Positions 19,585 through 32,600 are shown, numbered from the stretch's first letter. The stretch is DNA of 43,358 nucleotides from Zancudomyces culisetae (GCA_001969505.1 LSSK01000177.1:1-43358); one strand, 5' to 3'. The notes: generated by a model not told the origin, from the sequence alone. A program made the numbers and translations.

Positions 19585-19620
19585 TTTTTTTTTGTTTTTT
19601 TGTTTTTTTGTTTTTTTTTT
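19585..19620. repeat. T-rich array (TTTTTTTG)n
   Basis: Four long T blocks separated by single G residues, ending in TTTCCAG. It is noncoding and probably slippage-prone. Confidence 0.75.
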
Positions 19621-20194
19621 CCAGTTCAGTTTTGTTTTGGTTGATACGCAAAATATTGGAGCATTCGTTTATCTTTCCACCATCTTTCGATAATATGATT
19701 AGCGAAAAACTGAATAAAATGCAGCCAAACGACAGCAAAGCTAAAGAAACATGCCAAACAGCCCTAATATTTAGGCATGAAAATTTTTTTGACTCTTCCC
19801 CTCTCTTCTACCACGTTCTTCTCCCTCCCCTCCCTAACTTAGCCTTCTGTGTTCCACTGTAAAGGTAAGTGAAACAAATGGTTAGTGATTATTGCCCACT
19901 ATATTTGTTTTCACTTAGTTGCGTTCTTTTTTTTTTGCATTAACCATTCGCATAAACATACAAATTACACAAAAGCACAAATCTCCACAAGTCTATTGGG
20001 TGATTGTTATGAATAATATAGCTTGTAATTTTTATAAACCACGTCAATAAATACATCACACCATATATGATACGTCTACACAACCTTGACTATGATTATG
20101 AGGGAAATTCTTTACTCGGATGCATAAGCTGCTTTATGAACCATACACGTTGATCAATCATACAATATTTCATGTTACTAACTAGAATCACATC

Positions 20195-20370
20195 ATGTCC
20201 TCATCTACTTCAAAAAAAGGTAAAGATGCTGATTTGGGTATGTTGTTTATAATTTAAATGTATATTGTTTCGTAATACCATATTTATTTCTATCAAACTG
20301 ATTTCATAAAGGCGAGTGCCTCAAATATTACAGAGAAAAGTTATCTAAACCCAAATTGGGAGTGACCTGA
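20195..20370 (+). CDS. Possible 33-codon spliced small ORF, unrecognised
   Basis: ATG 20195 starts a short Ser/Lys-rich frame. A GTATGT donor at 20238 and an AAAG acceptor ending at 20311 give a 74-nt intron. Splicing there keeps the frame open into GECLKYYREKLSKPKLGVT before TGA at 20368. The downstream stretch looks amphipathic and protein-like, but the product is very short and the acceptor is not the TAG favoured in this window. It may be the 5' end of a gene whose later exons I cannot place, a decayed gene, or chance. Confidence 0.15.
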
Positions 20371-21269
20371 TAAACTCATACTAATTTGCCGCTAAGCCTC
20401 AAAAGTGTAGTGATCATAATACTGCTCTTTGAAATAGTTGTATCTATACAGTATTTGGGTGAAGCATAATCAGGTTGCGCTGTAGAGCTTTTTGAATACA
20501 GTATTCACTTTAGTGAACATATAAATATAAGACTAATAATTATGATGTACGATTCAAGCGGGAAAGGGATGTATACATTTCTTTTAGTCTATGATGTTTT
20601 TTGTTTTTTGGGCGATCACGTATCAGGAAAGAGGTTAAGTAATAGCATGGGGATATTTATCCAATAAAAAAATATTGTTTCTTTCTTATCGATGCTTGTA
20701 GGTATGATCGCTTATCCATGCTAGCAAAACACACCACATAAACAAAAATGTATTAATAGGCTGTTGCTATTTGATATACACCACCATTTGGGGGTTAACT
20801 AGCTCCCAACATTTCAACTTTTTTTTTAAAAAAGAATTAACAGACAGACAATTGTGGGATAAAAGAAAGCTAGTACTTACAAGATTAAATTCGTACGTTA
20901 CAGAGAATACCAAGCTATTCAACATACAAAATATCAGTAAAGAATATCCGTTTCGTTGCGATATTAGCTATTAAAGCTCTTTTTTTTCGACACTAGGTTA
21001 GAGTCTTGGTATTTCCTGGTAAAATATCATTCGCCTCTCCTTCAAAGCAACACAAAACTCTAGATATTTTTTGAAAATCACACTGGTATTGAGTTGTAAC
21101 CGTCTATCTTGATCTAACACTGGCGTCTTTGCGAATACACCACTAATAAATGCTTTAGTATATAATGGCTCATAGATTTCCATTTATTTTTTTTCAGTCA
21201 AGGATAAAAACGCGTAAATCAATTCAATCCTCGCAAATGAAAGTGTAAACACAAAGTGTAAACACAAAG

Positions 21270-21343
21270 AATAAAAATAAAAATAAAAATAAAAATAAAA
21301 ATAAAAATAAAAACAAAAACAAAAACAAAAACAAAAACAAAAA
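21270..21343. repeat. Compound microsatellite (AAAAAT)n then (AAAAAC)n
   Basis: About six AAAAAT units pass directly into about five AAAAAC units, some 260 bp upstream of the SNF5-family start codon. It is preceded by two copies of AAGTGTAAACAC. It creates an artificial Phe/Tyr/Cys-repeat open frame on the minus strand. Confidence 0.9.
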
Positions 21344-21596
21344 AGCGAATAAAATGTGAAAAATGTAAAAGCCCTCCCCCACAAGGTTTGTATTTGTATA
21401 GGCAAAAAATGGAAATATTTGGCAGAAAATGTATACCTTGTTGCGTTTAAACTCATTTTAAAAATACACAGTCTATGCCAACTAAACCATCCATAAATCA
21501 ACACTAGATTCGAGTTTATTAAAAATCCGCAAACACAAAGAACACGACAAAAAACCAACATAGCCTTCCCCTCAAAAAATAGCCTAAATAACAAAG

Positions 21597-23291
21597 ATGG
21601 TTCAATATAGCGAATATTGTAGCAGATTGAAAAATGGAAAAACAGGGTTGTTGGCACCAATACTATTGGGTGGAAACATGGAAAGCCAATCCAATGTTTT
21701 GACAACGCGACAATCTAGGAGAAGATTGAAGGAAATCGGAAGCAGCGATGATGAAGCGTTGTTTGAAGATGAAATCCAAGAGCCTAAAAGGCCAGCACTG
21801 AAACGGATCAGGACAGAGACTGATCATTTATACAGGTACTTTTTACTTTTTATTTATTTTCCCTTTTTCTGATGATCTGGAAAATATGTTATGGATGTTT
21901 AGGTCTCGCACATGTAATACCAACACTAATAACTACTGTTTTTCTATACTCATACGTTTAATGCAATCAATACAATTAACTGCCAATTCGATTAAATAGT
22001 TCTGAAAGCTATTTAAAGGAAAATGCCAAAAACAGAGAGGTTCTCGTTCCAATAAAGATTGAATTTGAAGTTGACGATTTTAGAGTAGAGGACACTTTTA
22101 CATGGAATTTGAATGGTAATGGCAAAGAATAGGTTTGAGCTTTTGATATAATAAACCAAAACCTAACTCATAAACTTAAAACCGAGTAGAAAAGCTTACT
22201 ACACCAGAGATGTTTGCAGAGATAATGTGTAAAGACCTGGAATTACCAATTGGTGCGGGTATGGCAAACGAATATATATCGGCCTCTATCCACGAGCAAC
22301 TGATTCACTATAACGAGCTATTGGGACAACTTGAAAAGCGACAGGAAGCGGAAAAGAGTAATAATCGGGCGGACCCAGAGTTGCGTGTTTCATTAAATTT
22401 AGAAGTAATATTAAACCAACTAGTCCTTCGAGACCAAGTTGAATGGGATTTATCAACGCTACCAGTGGAGCAATATAGTAACACGCCAGCTGATACTACC
22501 ACAACAACTGGAAGCAAAAATGAAGTTTGTATAGAAAAAAATAATCAAAAGCTGGAATACACAAAGACGCCCGAGTATTTTGCAAAAGTTTTATGCGCGG
22601 ATCTGGGGATTGGCGGAGAATTTATTCCGCTGATATCAAACAGCATTCGAGAACAGCTTTTGAGGCTACAAAAAGAACGACTGGAGCTTATCTCTCAAAC
22701 AGAACAAAAAATGAAACGAGGAGGGTCCGATTATCCCGGAGAAGCCCTTGCAGACACAAAACCGCTGCATGATTCGAGCTCAGTGGCTACGCCCACGGCT
22801 TTGGGAAATTCCAGCGAAAATGGCAGCGCTGGTGTTGCGGTACAAGGCAGTGATATGTATTTTGACAAAAACAGCCGATCTGATTGGTATAGCGAGTTTA
22901 TATTCAAACAAAAACCTCTGGACGGAATTTTAAGACCTCCAAATGAAATCAGTATGTGGGGACCTACTCTGGAAGTCTTGAGTACCGAGGAACTGGATCG
23001 ATTATTGCTTGGCCAGGAGAGAAATAAAAGGTTTGTATATTTTATTTTATGTGTTTATACTTTTACAGGATACTTTGTAAACAAAAGTATTATAATTAAA
23101 GAAAAAAAAGAGAGAATTCTTTTTTCATGTATTCCATTTATTCCATACAACCTAGACGACTACGAAGATCAGAAAGGAGTCAGGTGAAAACATTTAGTTT
23201 CCTGCAGCCTCCCCGATCAAAATACGAAATGGATATGCAAAAAACAAACATCAATCGTACACACAACGTCGGGTATATTGAGAAGCTTTGA
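21597..23291 (+). CDS. SNF5: SNF5/SFH1/SMARCB1-family chromatin-remodelling subunit
   Basis: This is a core subunit of SWI/SNF or RSC nucleosome remodellers. Exons are 21597-21835, 22000-22115, 22190-23030 and 23156-23291; introns are 164, 74 and 125 nt, all ending TAG. The product is 443 residues. The N-terminus has SRLKNGKTGLLAPILLGG and an Arg-rich RQSRRRLKEIG segment, as in fungal members. Repeat 1 spans about 93-160 with VLVPIKIEFEVDDFRVEDTF, FTWNLNEKLTTPEMF and CKDLELP. Repeat 2 spans about 184-275 with LRDQVEWDLS, KTPEYFAKVLCADLGIGGEF and SIREQL. A Ser-rich linker leads to WGPTLEVLSTEELDRLLL and the basic end RNKRRLRRSER, like the human C-terminal RNTRRMRR helix. The last exon is needed to supply that motif. 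The long Gln-rich arm of yeast Snf5 is absent, so SFH1 is an equally good name. Confidence 0.92.
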
Positions 23292-23454
23292 TTTTTTTTT
23301 GGCATTGTTTTGATGGTTGTGGTTGCATATCGCAAAGCTCTACAATGTTTATTTTATGCTTCCCTGTGTTTCTGTAATTCTTAATAACTGTATAAAACGA
23401 ATAATATAACAATCAAACTAGTGGGTTCACAATATCTTGTATAGTCACTGAAAA

Positions 23455-23460
23455 AATAAA
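23455..23460 (+). terminator. Poly(A) signal AATAAA of the SNF5-family gene
   Basis: A consensus hexamer 164 nt after the stop codon, in A-rich sequence. Confidence 0.4.
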
Positions 23461-23601
23461 GTCAGAATTCCTGCAAAATAAAATAAAAACAATAAGTTGA
23501 ATAAACGAGTACACCAAAGTTTAGAATTGTTTTTTTTTTCTTCTATTTAAACCTCAAACCACATACCATTCTTTCAGATATCTTTTTCTTTTACTTTTTC
23601 C

Positions 23602-23607
23602 TTTATT
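23602..23607 (-). terminator. Poly(A) signal AATAAA of the BEACH gene
   Basis: Read on the minus strand, a consensus hexamer about 30 nt after the BEACH stop. With the signal at 23455 it suggests the two convergent transcripts end close together, possibly without overlapping. Confidence 0.4.
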
Positions 23608-23635
23608 TTAGAAAAATAAGACAGTTCCAAATACT

Positions 23636-26600
23636 TTACAAATCGTCAAAACCAATCTCATGTATTATCGTTTTTGTTAATTGCTGGGGCCCGTTTACCA
23701 TAGCATCCGTTTTATACTCTCCTGCCTTAAAATGCTCTGAAAGAATCGGAAATGGGCGATAACCAAAATTATAAACCACAACAATTAATATTTTGCTAGA
23801 TCTATAGTCAACTTCCATCCGAATTTTACTTGGATAAACAGTATTGATATATACGGGCTTAAAAACTCCATCCGGGCCTTCAAAATGACTGTATAATGCT
23901 TTCCTCTTGATTGTGTTGCCGTTATAGTCAAAACTATGTAGGTCCAAAGTGTAAGAATAGCTGTTTGATGTCTTGGGCTGGGAGCCGCCAGAGTCATCTT
24001 GCTGGTCTTCTGTTGTTATTAGTGACAACAAAATAAAGCTAGTATCTGTTAATCTTTTCATAGATATGGGTATAATACCCGCACTTTCAATATTTTTTAT
24101 TTGCGGCATACTTTCTTTACCATCGTCAGCAATACAATCGTGTTTTTTAATGCGATAATAATCCTGTAAATCTTTGAACAAATTGACAAGTTTAATTGCT
24201 CTCAGCTTGGTAAACCTCATAACCACAATGTTCTTGTGTTCATCCAAAATCACCATGCTGTCATTATCAACACTAACTATCACATTTTCAATTCTACCAT
24301 AACTCACATTTATTTCTGCCAATTTGATGAACTCGGAAATAGGCGAGTATCCGACAATTTGCCTACTACTGATGTATGTTTCTTCAGAGTCGCCTGATTT
24401 TTTGATAATTCCCAAGCCTGCTTCCAATATTTCCATCTTTTTCTGTCTTTCTTTTTCCCTGGTAGTGCTCGAAACCATAGTGGATCCTGTAGTTAGGGTT
24501 TCTGGTATTAGCTTGTTCATATCAATCGCATCGTCAACACCAGAAATCATATTGATTTCGCTCTGGTTTGTATTATAATTTGGCCTGAACTTTTCGGAAA
24601 CTCGATCAACCTTATACATCACATGTTTTTCATTATATAAATTTAACAAGATATCCGTGCCATATTCGTGTCTAGAGCATTTAACCGGCTTTTTGGTATC
24701 CCTACCAACCTCCCTCAATGAAAATGCTCCACCAGAAATAATGTTGTTTATAGCATTCTTGTTAGTGATATTATCCTCTCCAAAATTTTCGTCCGCGCCA
24801 CCAGTCTCAAAATAAAATGTATTGTAGCATTTTGTATCGTTAAGAAATTGGTTTTTGGGCTTGATTCTGCCACTTACTACTGGGTAGGGAATTAGTGCTT
24901 TGTTTCCCTTTTGAAGTGGCATCGTATTTGCATTACCAATGTTGCTGATGCTTTGGTATTCTTCATACCCTTGATCATATCTAATCCCAGCATCTCTAAT
25001 AACATCACCATTGAAATCAGTTTCTTGCTGATCAACTTTGGCAAGCAAAAAAACCATCAAAGTCCCGTTGTGGCACCCAACCGCCACATACTTTCCGCAG
25101 TCGCTGAATACTACTGTGCTGATTTCATATTTCACCCTAATATATCTCAGTGTTTCGCCTAGAAATCTTTTAAATTTTTGTTTGGCACAGGCATAGCCGC
25201 GTTCTGAAAAATTAAGCACGTTTTTATCGAAGCTATTGCTACAGTGCTTGTGGATTGTATTGATTCCGCTGGCCTTTGGCATAGAGAATAAAGCCGTCGG
25301 TGATACCATAGACGTTGCAATAGTTGGAGATGCAGTTTTATTATTGTTGCCATTGGTCTTGCTGTCATTTCCGCAAACACTTTGTGTCAAACTACTGGAA
25401 CTCATGTGATTGGTATTGTAACTGTTGTTTCGTGACATCAAAGTGAGAGGATTGTGGCTCAGTGTAGCGTTACTATTGTTTTCCACGTTGTTTACATAGT
25501 AGCCATCCTGTTTATATCCGCGGTTAATAGGCGCACCAATTTGTTGCAACTGTTGTTGCTTTTTTACTTCTAGCGTATCATACATGGTTTTTTTGTAACT
25601 GCTATAGTGAATACTTGCATTGCATTGCACAATGAGTTTGGCCAGTTTGTTAATATCTTCAGCAGATACACAGTCACAACTAAAATCGGCATCGCTATGA
25701 GCTTCGCTATCACCACTATTGTTACCTGTATTCCCACCAAAACTGCTTGTGCTAGAGCATTCAAATGCCTTTATTCTAATTTTTTTATTAGAATTGTTGC
25801 TCCTGTTATTGTCATTGCTACCAACATTATCGAAAAGCTGAATCACATTTGAGCTAACCAGTCGTGACACCGATAACACATGACCATTATTTGACTCACC
25901 GCTAATAATGATGTCTAACTTTTTAGGATGGGTACAATACAAGCTTTCTTTTTGCTCATTATCAAATGTGCAGTTATCATAAAAGTCATACTCCATCAGA
26001 TCTTGCATATTTGTGATTGGTCTGGACGCGTTGCTGTACATTGGATTTATTAGCCATTGATCCAATATGATTGATTGGTCAGCCTTGGCAGCTCCCTTGG
26101 CAAATCCACCAGCATTACCCCTAGACTCATCAAAATGTGTATCGTTCAAGTTGGCGATTTTTTGAAGCGTAGTAGAGTCCGTACTGCTTGAGTGTAGCTG
26201 GTACATTTTGACCATCCCTTTACCACTTTGCGCATATTCATCATCAATAGCAAGCACCACTCTGGGGAGTTGCACATGTGCTGTAAAGCCTAAAGATACA
26301 TCGTCTTTAGAATCAGTACTAGCAATACGCCACCAATTTACAAGATCGTAGAAACAAGCAGCTTCGAGAGGGTAACTTTGAGTTGCTAACTTGGTTAGCA
26401 CCATTTTATCTATAGATTTCTCGTTGTTAGCTTTTTGGGATTGTTTGGGAATAACTTTTTTTTGCACATGCGGCCTTTCAAAAAGCTGAATTGGCGTCAT
26501 TCCAAAGTTGCTAATCTGTGATTGTTTGGATTTCCTCTCATGCGGATCCTTCAACTTATCCAACCCAACTGCGGCACTTTCATATGTTAGATAATAAAAC

Positions 26601-29600
26601 ACATTATGGGCCTCGACGGCTTCTGGGCCTGTTTGTTTATACCCAAAGATCAAATCTATCCACAAATGCAAATTCCTGCTGACATATTCGCTTTCCAACG
26701 CCTTACGATTAATTTCGATAAATTTCGCCGGACTGTTGTGTGCATACGGGGGGAGTACTACATCACCTAGTCGTGTTGAGTTTTGTCGTGTGCCTAATTC
26801 TAGATGATTCACGTTGGTTAGAAAGTCTGGGCTATAAAAAAACTCTGGAATCAGTTCTTTTACATCTCCAGATCCATGGAGACAGTTATGGAAGGATTCG
26901 GCTATTGAATGGAATTGACGATCTGGGTGGTCAAACTTTCCATTTTGAAGCATCAAATGCAGACTAGTGAATGGTTCCAGCCGAATCAGATAGTACGCAA
27001 CAGTGGCTGGATTGGAATAGTGGGTTCCGTAGTGGAATTTGGGGATATTTCCGGTTGGATCCTCAAAGCTGGCGTATCTTTCCAAAGTCCGTCGAAGGCG
27101 GTCTTCGTTTAGTGCTCCCACAGGTTTGGACAGGTCACGGTATGATTCTGGGTTATCTAGATCAATGCTTTCAGACGTATAGTCGCTCAATATCCACGGG
27201 AACACCGGATACTGCGATAAATCATTATACGACCGTCCAGCCAAAGTGTTCAATGCCATCAAATAATCAAAGTTCGAAAGCTCGTTATACTGCCATCTTT
27301 TGACAATATCAGTCTTTTTTATCAGTATTTTGGGATTGTTTGCGTCCAAAAATGACAGCAGGCGAGTATTATATACTAAAGTTTGAAGTTTTGAATACAG
27401 ATGCATCCGATCCTTAGAGTTGTTAACAATATTTAGTAGTATCGAATCGCTGTTACTAAAGAAAACCTCGATGGCTGTCTTTTTAAATACAACACTTCGC
27501 GGAATAACATCTGAAATGTACACCAACGGAATACTAAACTCACACTTGAGCTTATCATATATAACTGGAGGAATCACATCTTTACCGCTTTGGCTTCTTG
27601 TGTGTGCAGAATTATCCCTGCTTTCAGTTTTCCCTTGGGGTTTTGCCACTGGTCCTTCGTATTCGATTGCTAGATTTCCATCGTTATCTCTTTCAGGAAC
27701 CCATTTAAATTCGGTTTTTGTAATTTCAAGATACCCATGAATCTCATATAACAATAGTATTCTTGTACATCTCAGCCGCATGATTATCTGCGACGGAAGA
27801 GTCATAGAAGGTATATATTCATTTACTCTTACTAATTTGGATTGTGAAGCACTGAGACATCCAAACATATCTTTACTATTATCAAAAACACGCCCAGCCT
27901 CAAGCAAGTCCGTATCAGGATTCGTATCACTGGCATTGCTGGGCGATATGGCCTTGGTTTGCGACTTTTGTGGTTTTTGTGGTTTTTGTGGTTGGACGTG
28001 GGTTTCGCTGGAAAATCTATTACGCAAAGAAGTAAGCGAAACATCTGATTTGAGCCGTGTGGAGATGCTTCCTCGTGGCGTGCCATTCGGTTTGCAACAG
28101 CTACAGTAAGTCGTATCACATCCTGCGTTGTTATAGATAATCGTTGTCAATGGAACCAATAGGTTTCTCCGCTTGTTTTTGCTGGTATGAGTATCATCAA
28201 TTGCCCAAATTGCCACATCCCTTTCATTTATGTAGCTTTTCGTATAATCGTAACAATAGAACACATTGTTTAAACTCAACAGTCGTTCAAACAGCGTGAC
28301 TACGCTGTTTCTCCAGGTCATGTGATGGTTTATCACCAACGGATGAATGTCCAACCATTTGTGTCTGATTGGTTCATTTAGTAGCAACAGTGATAGCGTC
28401 GAAGATGATGAAGCCGAGGTATTATCATTCTGCAGTTGGAGTTTTTGGCTGAGTTTGTATTTTAAGAGATTTGTTGATAAACTTGGAAAATAGTTTGCCA
28501 AACCGAGTCGTAGGAAATACAGAAACTCTAGCCTGTTGCATTCAAATTCAAATTCGGCAGAGCAAGGATTTTGCCCTTGTTGATTTGATTTTTGAATTTG
28601 TGCTTGTGCTTGTGTTTGTGTTTGTGTTTGTGTTTGTGTTTGTGCTTGTATTTGTTTTGGATGTCTTTGATTCGCAAACGTATCACTATTTACAGCGTAG
28701 GAAATTGTGGCTTCTCGTATACTTTTTTTTGTATACTGGCCAAAATTATCACTAGTTAATACTTTGCCTACTCTGCTGACTAAAAACTTGCTAATCTCGT
28801 GTTCACAGCCTGCCATTAAATAGGAATGTATGTTCTTGGAAAACAAAATTATACTTTCGATTTCTCGCGCCACTTGCAAATCTTGATATTTCTCCATGGC
28901 TGGTAATAATACTTGGTTGTATAGGTTTACTGACCATGCGGGTTTATTCACTGCCTCCAATAACGACATTGAATCACCTCCAAACGATGTAATAAGTCCA
29001 CCATTTTTTATTCCACCCATCACATCCCACTCCAGGAAATCTTCGTCTACAGGATGTCCAAGGATTTCAAGTACAACAGTATAGTTGGTTTCCAACAAAG
29101 ACGGCATAAAGTGCTGCAATAACAACGCATACAGCAGTCCAATTTCCATTTTCAAGTCATCATCATTGCTCACAGTCTTAGAATATACATACGCCTCATG
29201 CACAAACCCAAGCAACCCAAAATTTCCTGCCTCTACCCCACAACCACCATCACACTCATTGACCGGTGCCGATCTAAAATTAAAGTTAAAAAGTCCAGAA
29301 TTAGAGGAGGTGCCATAGCATTGATGCCACTGAAGTAGCTGCACCATCCATCTCAAACTATCTGCCACCACTTTCAGCTTTGTGCTCTGAATCCCAGACA
29401 ATAGCACCCGGAATAACAGTCTGCACAACTCTCCATCAGCCTTTATAGTCATTAATTTGCTAGCAGCAAAGAGCAGCTCGATGTACCCTGCACAAACCTC
29501 TTCCATCCGGTTCCATGGATTCTGCGAACTCTTGTACGGAAATTGTGCGGGTGTTAAGTATTCTATACTAGATTGCCCAATCGTATTGAGTACCTCTAGC

Positions 29601-32600
29601 TTACACCCTGACTCCTCCATCAAATACACCCTCGACTCTTGGCTGTACAGAAGAGGCTCTACTATCTCTGCACCGAAGCCCTTGACAATTTCTAAAAGAT
29701 TTTGTACGTACTGTGGCTCTATTTCGCCTTCATTTCCATTTGCTGTAAAGGTATAATTACCCTCAACGTTATACTTGTCGCTTTGTGTATGCTCTGTCTT
29801 GGTAAACCGATTATTCTGCTGTTGGTTTTGGTTTTGGTTTTGGTTTTGGTTTTGGTTTTGGTTTTGGTTTTGGTTTTGGTTTTGGTTTTGGTTGCGTGTA
29901 TCAGGATTCTTATTTGGTGACTTTAAATTCACACTACTATCAGCCATTCCTCTGCCAAATTCTTCTATAATACCATCGATTTTTAGTTTATAGCTTTCGA
30001 TCAGCTTCACAACTAGTGCAGTTATAAGTCCGGTTGGTTTTAATGGTAAGAATGACCAAATAGTTAAAATCGCATTTTTCATTTGCTCGATGTTTTCGGC
30101 CGGTTTTCCCAACTGGCTAGAAATAATTGTTGTTACCAACTCAATAGCCAATTTTTTGCATTCAACCAAGACTTCAATAGATTCATCCACAACCATTCTT
30201 TTAGCCGCACTATAAAAATCATTGTATTCCCTTAAAGTATCATCACCAACATTTGGACTTTTACCAACTTTGAAATCTTGAAGTAGTGAAGCTTCGGATA
30301 TATCATGACCACCACACTCTAATATTTGCCTTATCCTTTTCTGGCCTTGTTGCTTTCTTGCCTCTGCACATGCCAAGGATAATCTCTTGATCTTGGGGTC
30401 TATAGATGATAGATTTTGTATTCTCTTCTTTTTCACACTCTTCAGCTCTACTATAACCAGGGAATCATCTAGTGTCTCCTCGGCATTGTGTAAATTCTCA
30501 GTTAAGATGATCAAGAGAACGAATAGACACTGCAAATATCGCTTGGACGACTTAACCAGCCCGTCACAATTTTCGTCTTCAAACATCAACTCAACCAACT
30601 CTCTCAACACCAAGCATCTAATGTCATCTTCAGTCTCTGGATGAAGTAGAAGGTCCAAAATAACCTGTATTGGCTCGAAATATGTTATTTTTTTACTGGG
30701 AAATAGTGCCAGGAGTTGGCCGCTATCTTGTTCATAGCGCATACTTCCCGACATGGATCGCTGCAGTACTCGCATGTCTTTACTGGGTGCCGTCTTAGCA
30801 TCCGAGCACTCTCGCTGCTCTTCGCTATAAATAATGTTGATAATTGCCAAAAGGTTGGCTTGGTCGCCTGTAGCAATCGACATGGTTAGCAAACTGTAAT
30901 ATAGCGGCTTGGTTAACCTATCAACATTCTTTGCAGCAAGAGATAATGTTTTGTTTAACTCGTGGTGTCCGAAATTTAACAATGTCTCATCCGAGGCGCT
31001 AATGTTTGTGATTGTTTTAGCCAGCTTAAACGCCATTGTGCTTATCCTGTACTCTCCGCTTGCAGTGCCAAAACCAGCTCCCGAGTTTTTTTCACACAGC
31101 GTAAACAATAGCATTGATAGATTTAAAAGATTGGATACCAATAGGTCGCCTATATTCCAAGTCTTCAAAATACGACATATCAATTCAAACCCATTACCAC
31201 CTGTAGGGCTGCAGAAGTTTGCAGCCAACGCTACGGCCTCTTTAGTTCCATCGCTAAAGCATCTAAATAATACTTGGATCAGCTCCTTAGTATGAATCGG
31301 ATCTTTATCGTGACAGTATAGTATATGTCCTGATAGTTCGTTCATTTCTTTGTTGGTTATATTTCTAGCCTCAATGCCCGTACTTCTTAACGACTTTGAT
31401 GACACTATACCTCCTTTTGCGTCGTTATTGCCATGCCCCTGGCTCAATACTAGTTCAAAAGCCTTTAAAAACACACTGCGTATCCTCTTTATATCATCTA
31501 AATTTCCCAATCCCAGTTTGTTATCTATGCTGGTTTGTTTATTGCACAGCTTTAGTGCAACATCTGAGTGTGGTGGAACAAATATCGACTCACTCACTTC
31601 TTCACTCATGGTCACGCTATCATAGCTGTAGTAATCCCTTAGTGTTGTCAAAAACCACTGTACTCTGTTCACCACTACAGGGATCTCAAGACTACTTTTG
31701 AGTGAAATCCCAAACTTTTCCAGCTGAGGATATATCCCAGCTTGGTCACTTTTACTGTAGAAACCTCCACTAGATAGTTGCTGGCGTTCCTCGTCGCTGG
31801 CTTGACCTTCACATGTTACTATTTGGGGATACATGCATCCATTTGTATTTTTGCCATATATTGCGTTTGATTTGTTAAAAAACTTTCCAGCCTTGACTCC
31901 GTTATACACAAATGTTGCATATGCTAGTTGAGTGTCATATGATGTTTGTCTCCATAGCCCTACATTTAACACCATTGAGTGATACAAACTATTGAGAACA
32001 ATATAATAATATTCATCCAGATTTCCACTAGCTATATACATGCTTTCTAAGGCATTCATAATGTCTTCCAACGCAGCAACAGTTAATGGTGTTACCGTTT
32101 TGTTTATTTTGTGCGAGTTTTGCGTCAACAGGTGAACAAATAACCGGAATGGACTCTCCTGTATGTTTGACCACTGGTCAATTTCGTGGTTGCTTCTGAT
32201 TACTACATTTCCTATCATTCTCAGGATTTTCGCAACAGGATCTCCTTTTGATATCTTTTTGTTGGGATGTTGTGCTTTATTGCCATCACTTGTAAAAATC
32301 TTCACCAAGTCTCTTGGTCTAAACATGATGATCAAAAAGCTTAATATATCATGACCTCCAAGCGTTTTCAAACTGTTCAACAGTGAGTTTGTTTTCACAT
32401 GGTATACATTGTGAACAAAACATTTTTCTAGTGCCCGATCAGTTCCACGTCCACTTATCTCTTCGTTTAACTCTTCGTTTATAGTAGAGTAGTGTAAAGA
32501 TATCGACTGTGCCCAACCCAGCACACTGAGATCGCCACATGTTGACTCGTTGACGTTGATTAAGTCTGGCTGTAAACATAGCAAAAGTCGCTCGTTAAGA

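Larger units (their letters stand above)
19364..21596. other. 2.2-kb divergent interval between gpmI and the SNF5-family gene
   Basis: It contains the gpmI TATA-like element, a (T7G) array at 19585-19620, a possible tiny two-exon frame at 20195-20370, small overlapping open frames near 20771-21183 on both strands, and a compound A-rich microsatellite at 21270-21343. Nothing here is a recognised gene. Confidence 0.5.
23292..23635. other. Convergent 3' interval, SNF5-family gene and BEACH gene
   Basis: 344 bp with the 3' ends of both genes. No open frame or RNA gene is visible apart from the two poly(A) signals. Confidence 0.7.

Noticed and set aside
21184-21705. Minus-strand open frame of 173 codons with Cys-Phe and Tyr-Phe repeats
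   Set aside because: The frame is kept open by the AAAAAT/AAAAAC microsatellite and overlaps exon 1 of the SNF5-family gene.
22210-22212. ATG at 22210 as the SNF5-family start
   Set aside because: It is the Met of the conserved TPEMF motif; two upstream exons supply the preceding part of repeat 1.
20241-23030. Possible CRISPR-like or phage-like repeat arrays, considered because of the repeated A-rich hexamers
   Set aside because: The repeats are simple microsatellites without spacers, and all recognised genes are spliced eukaryotic ones.
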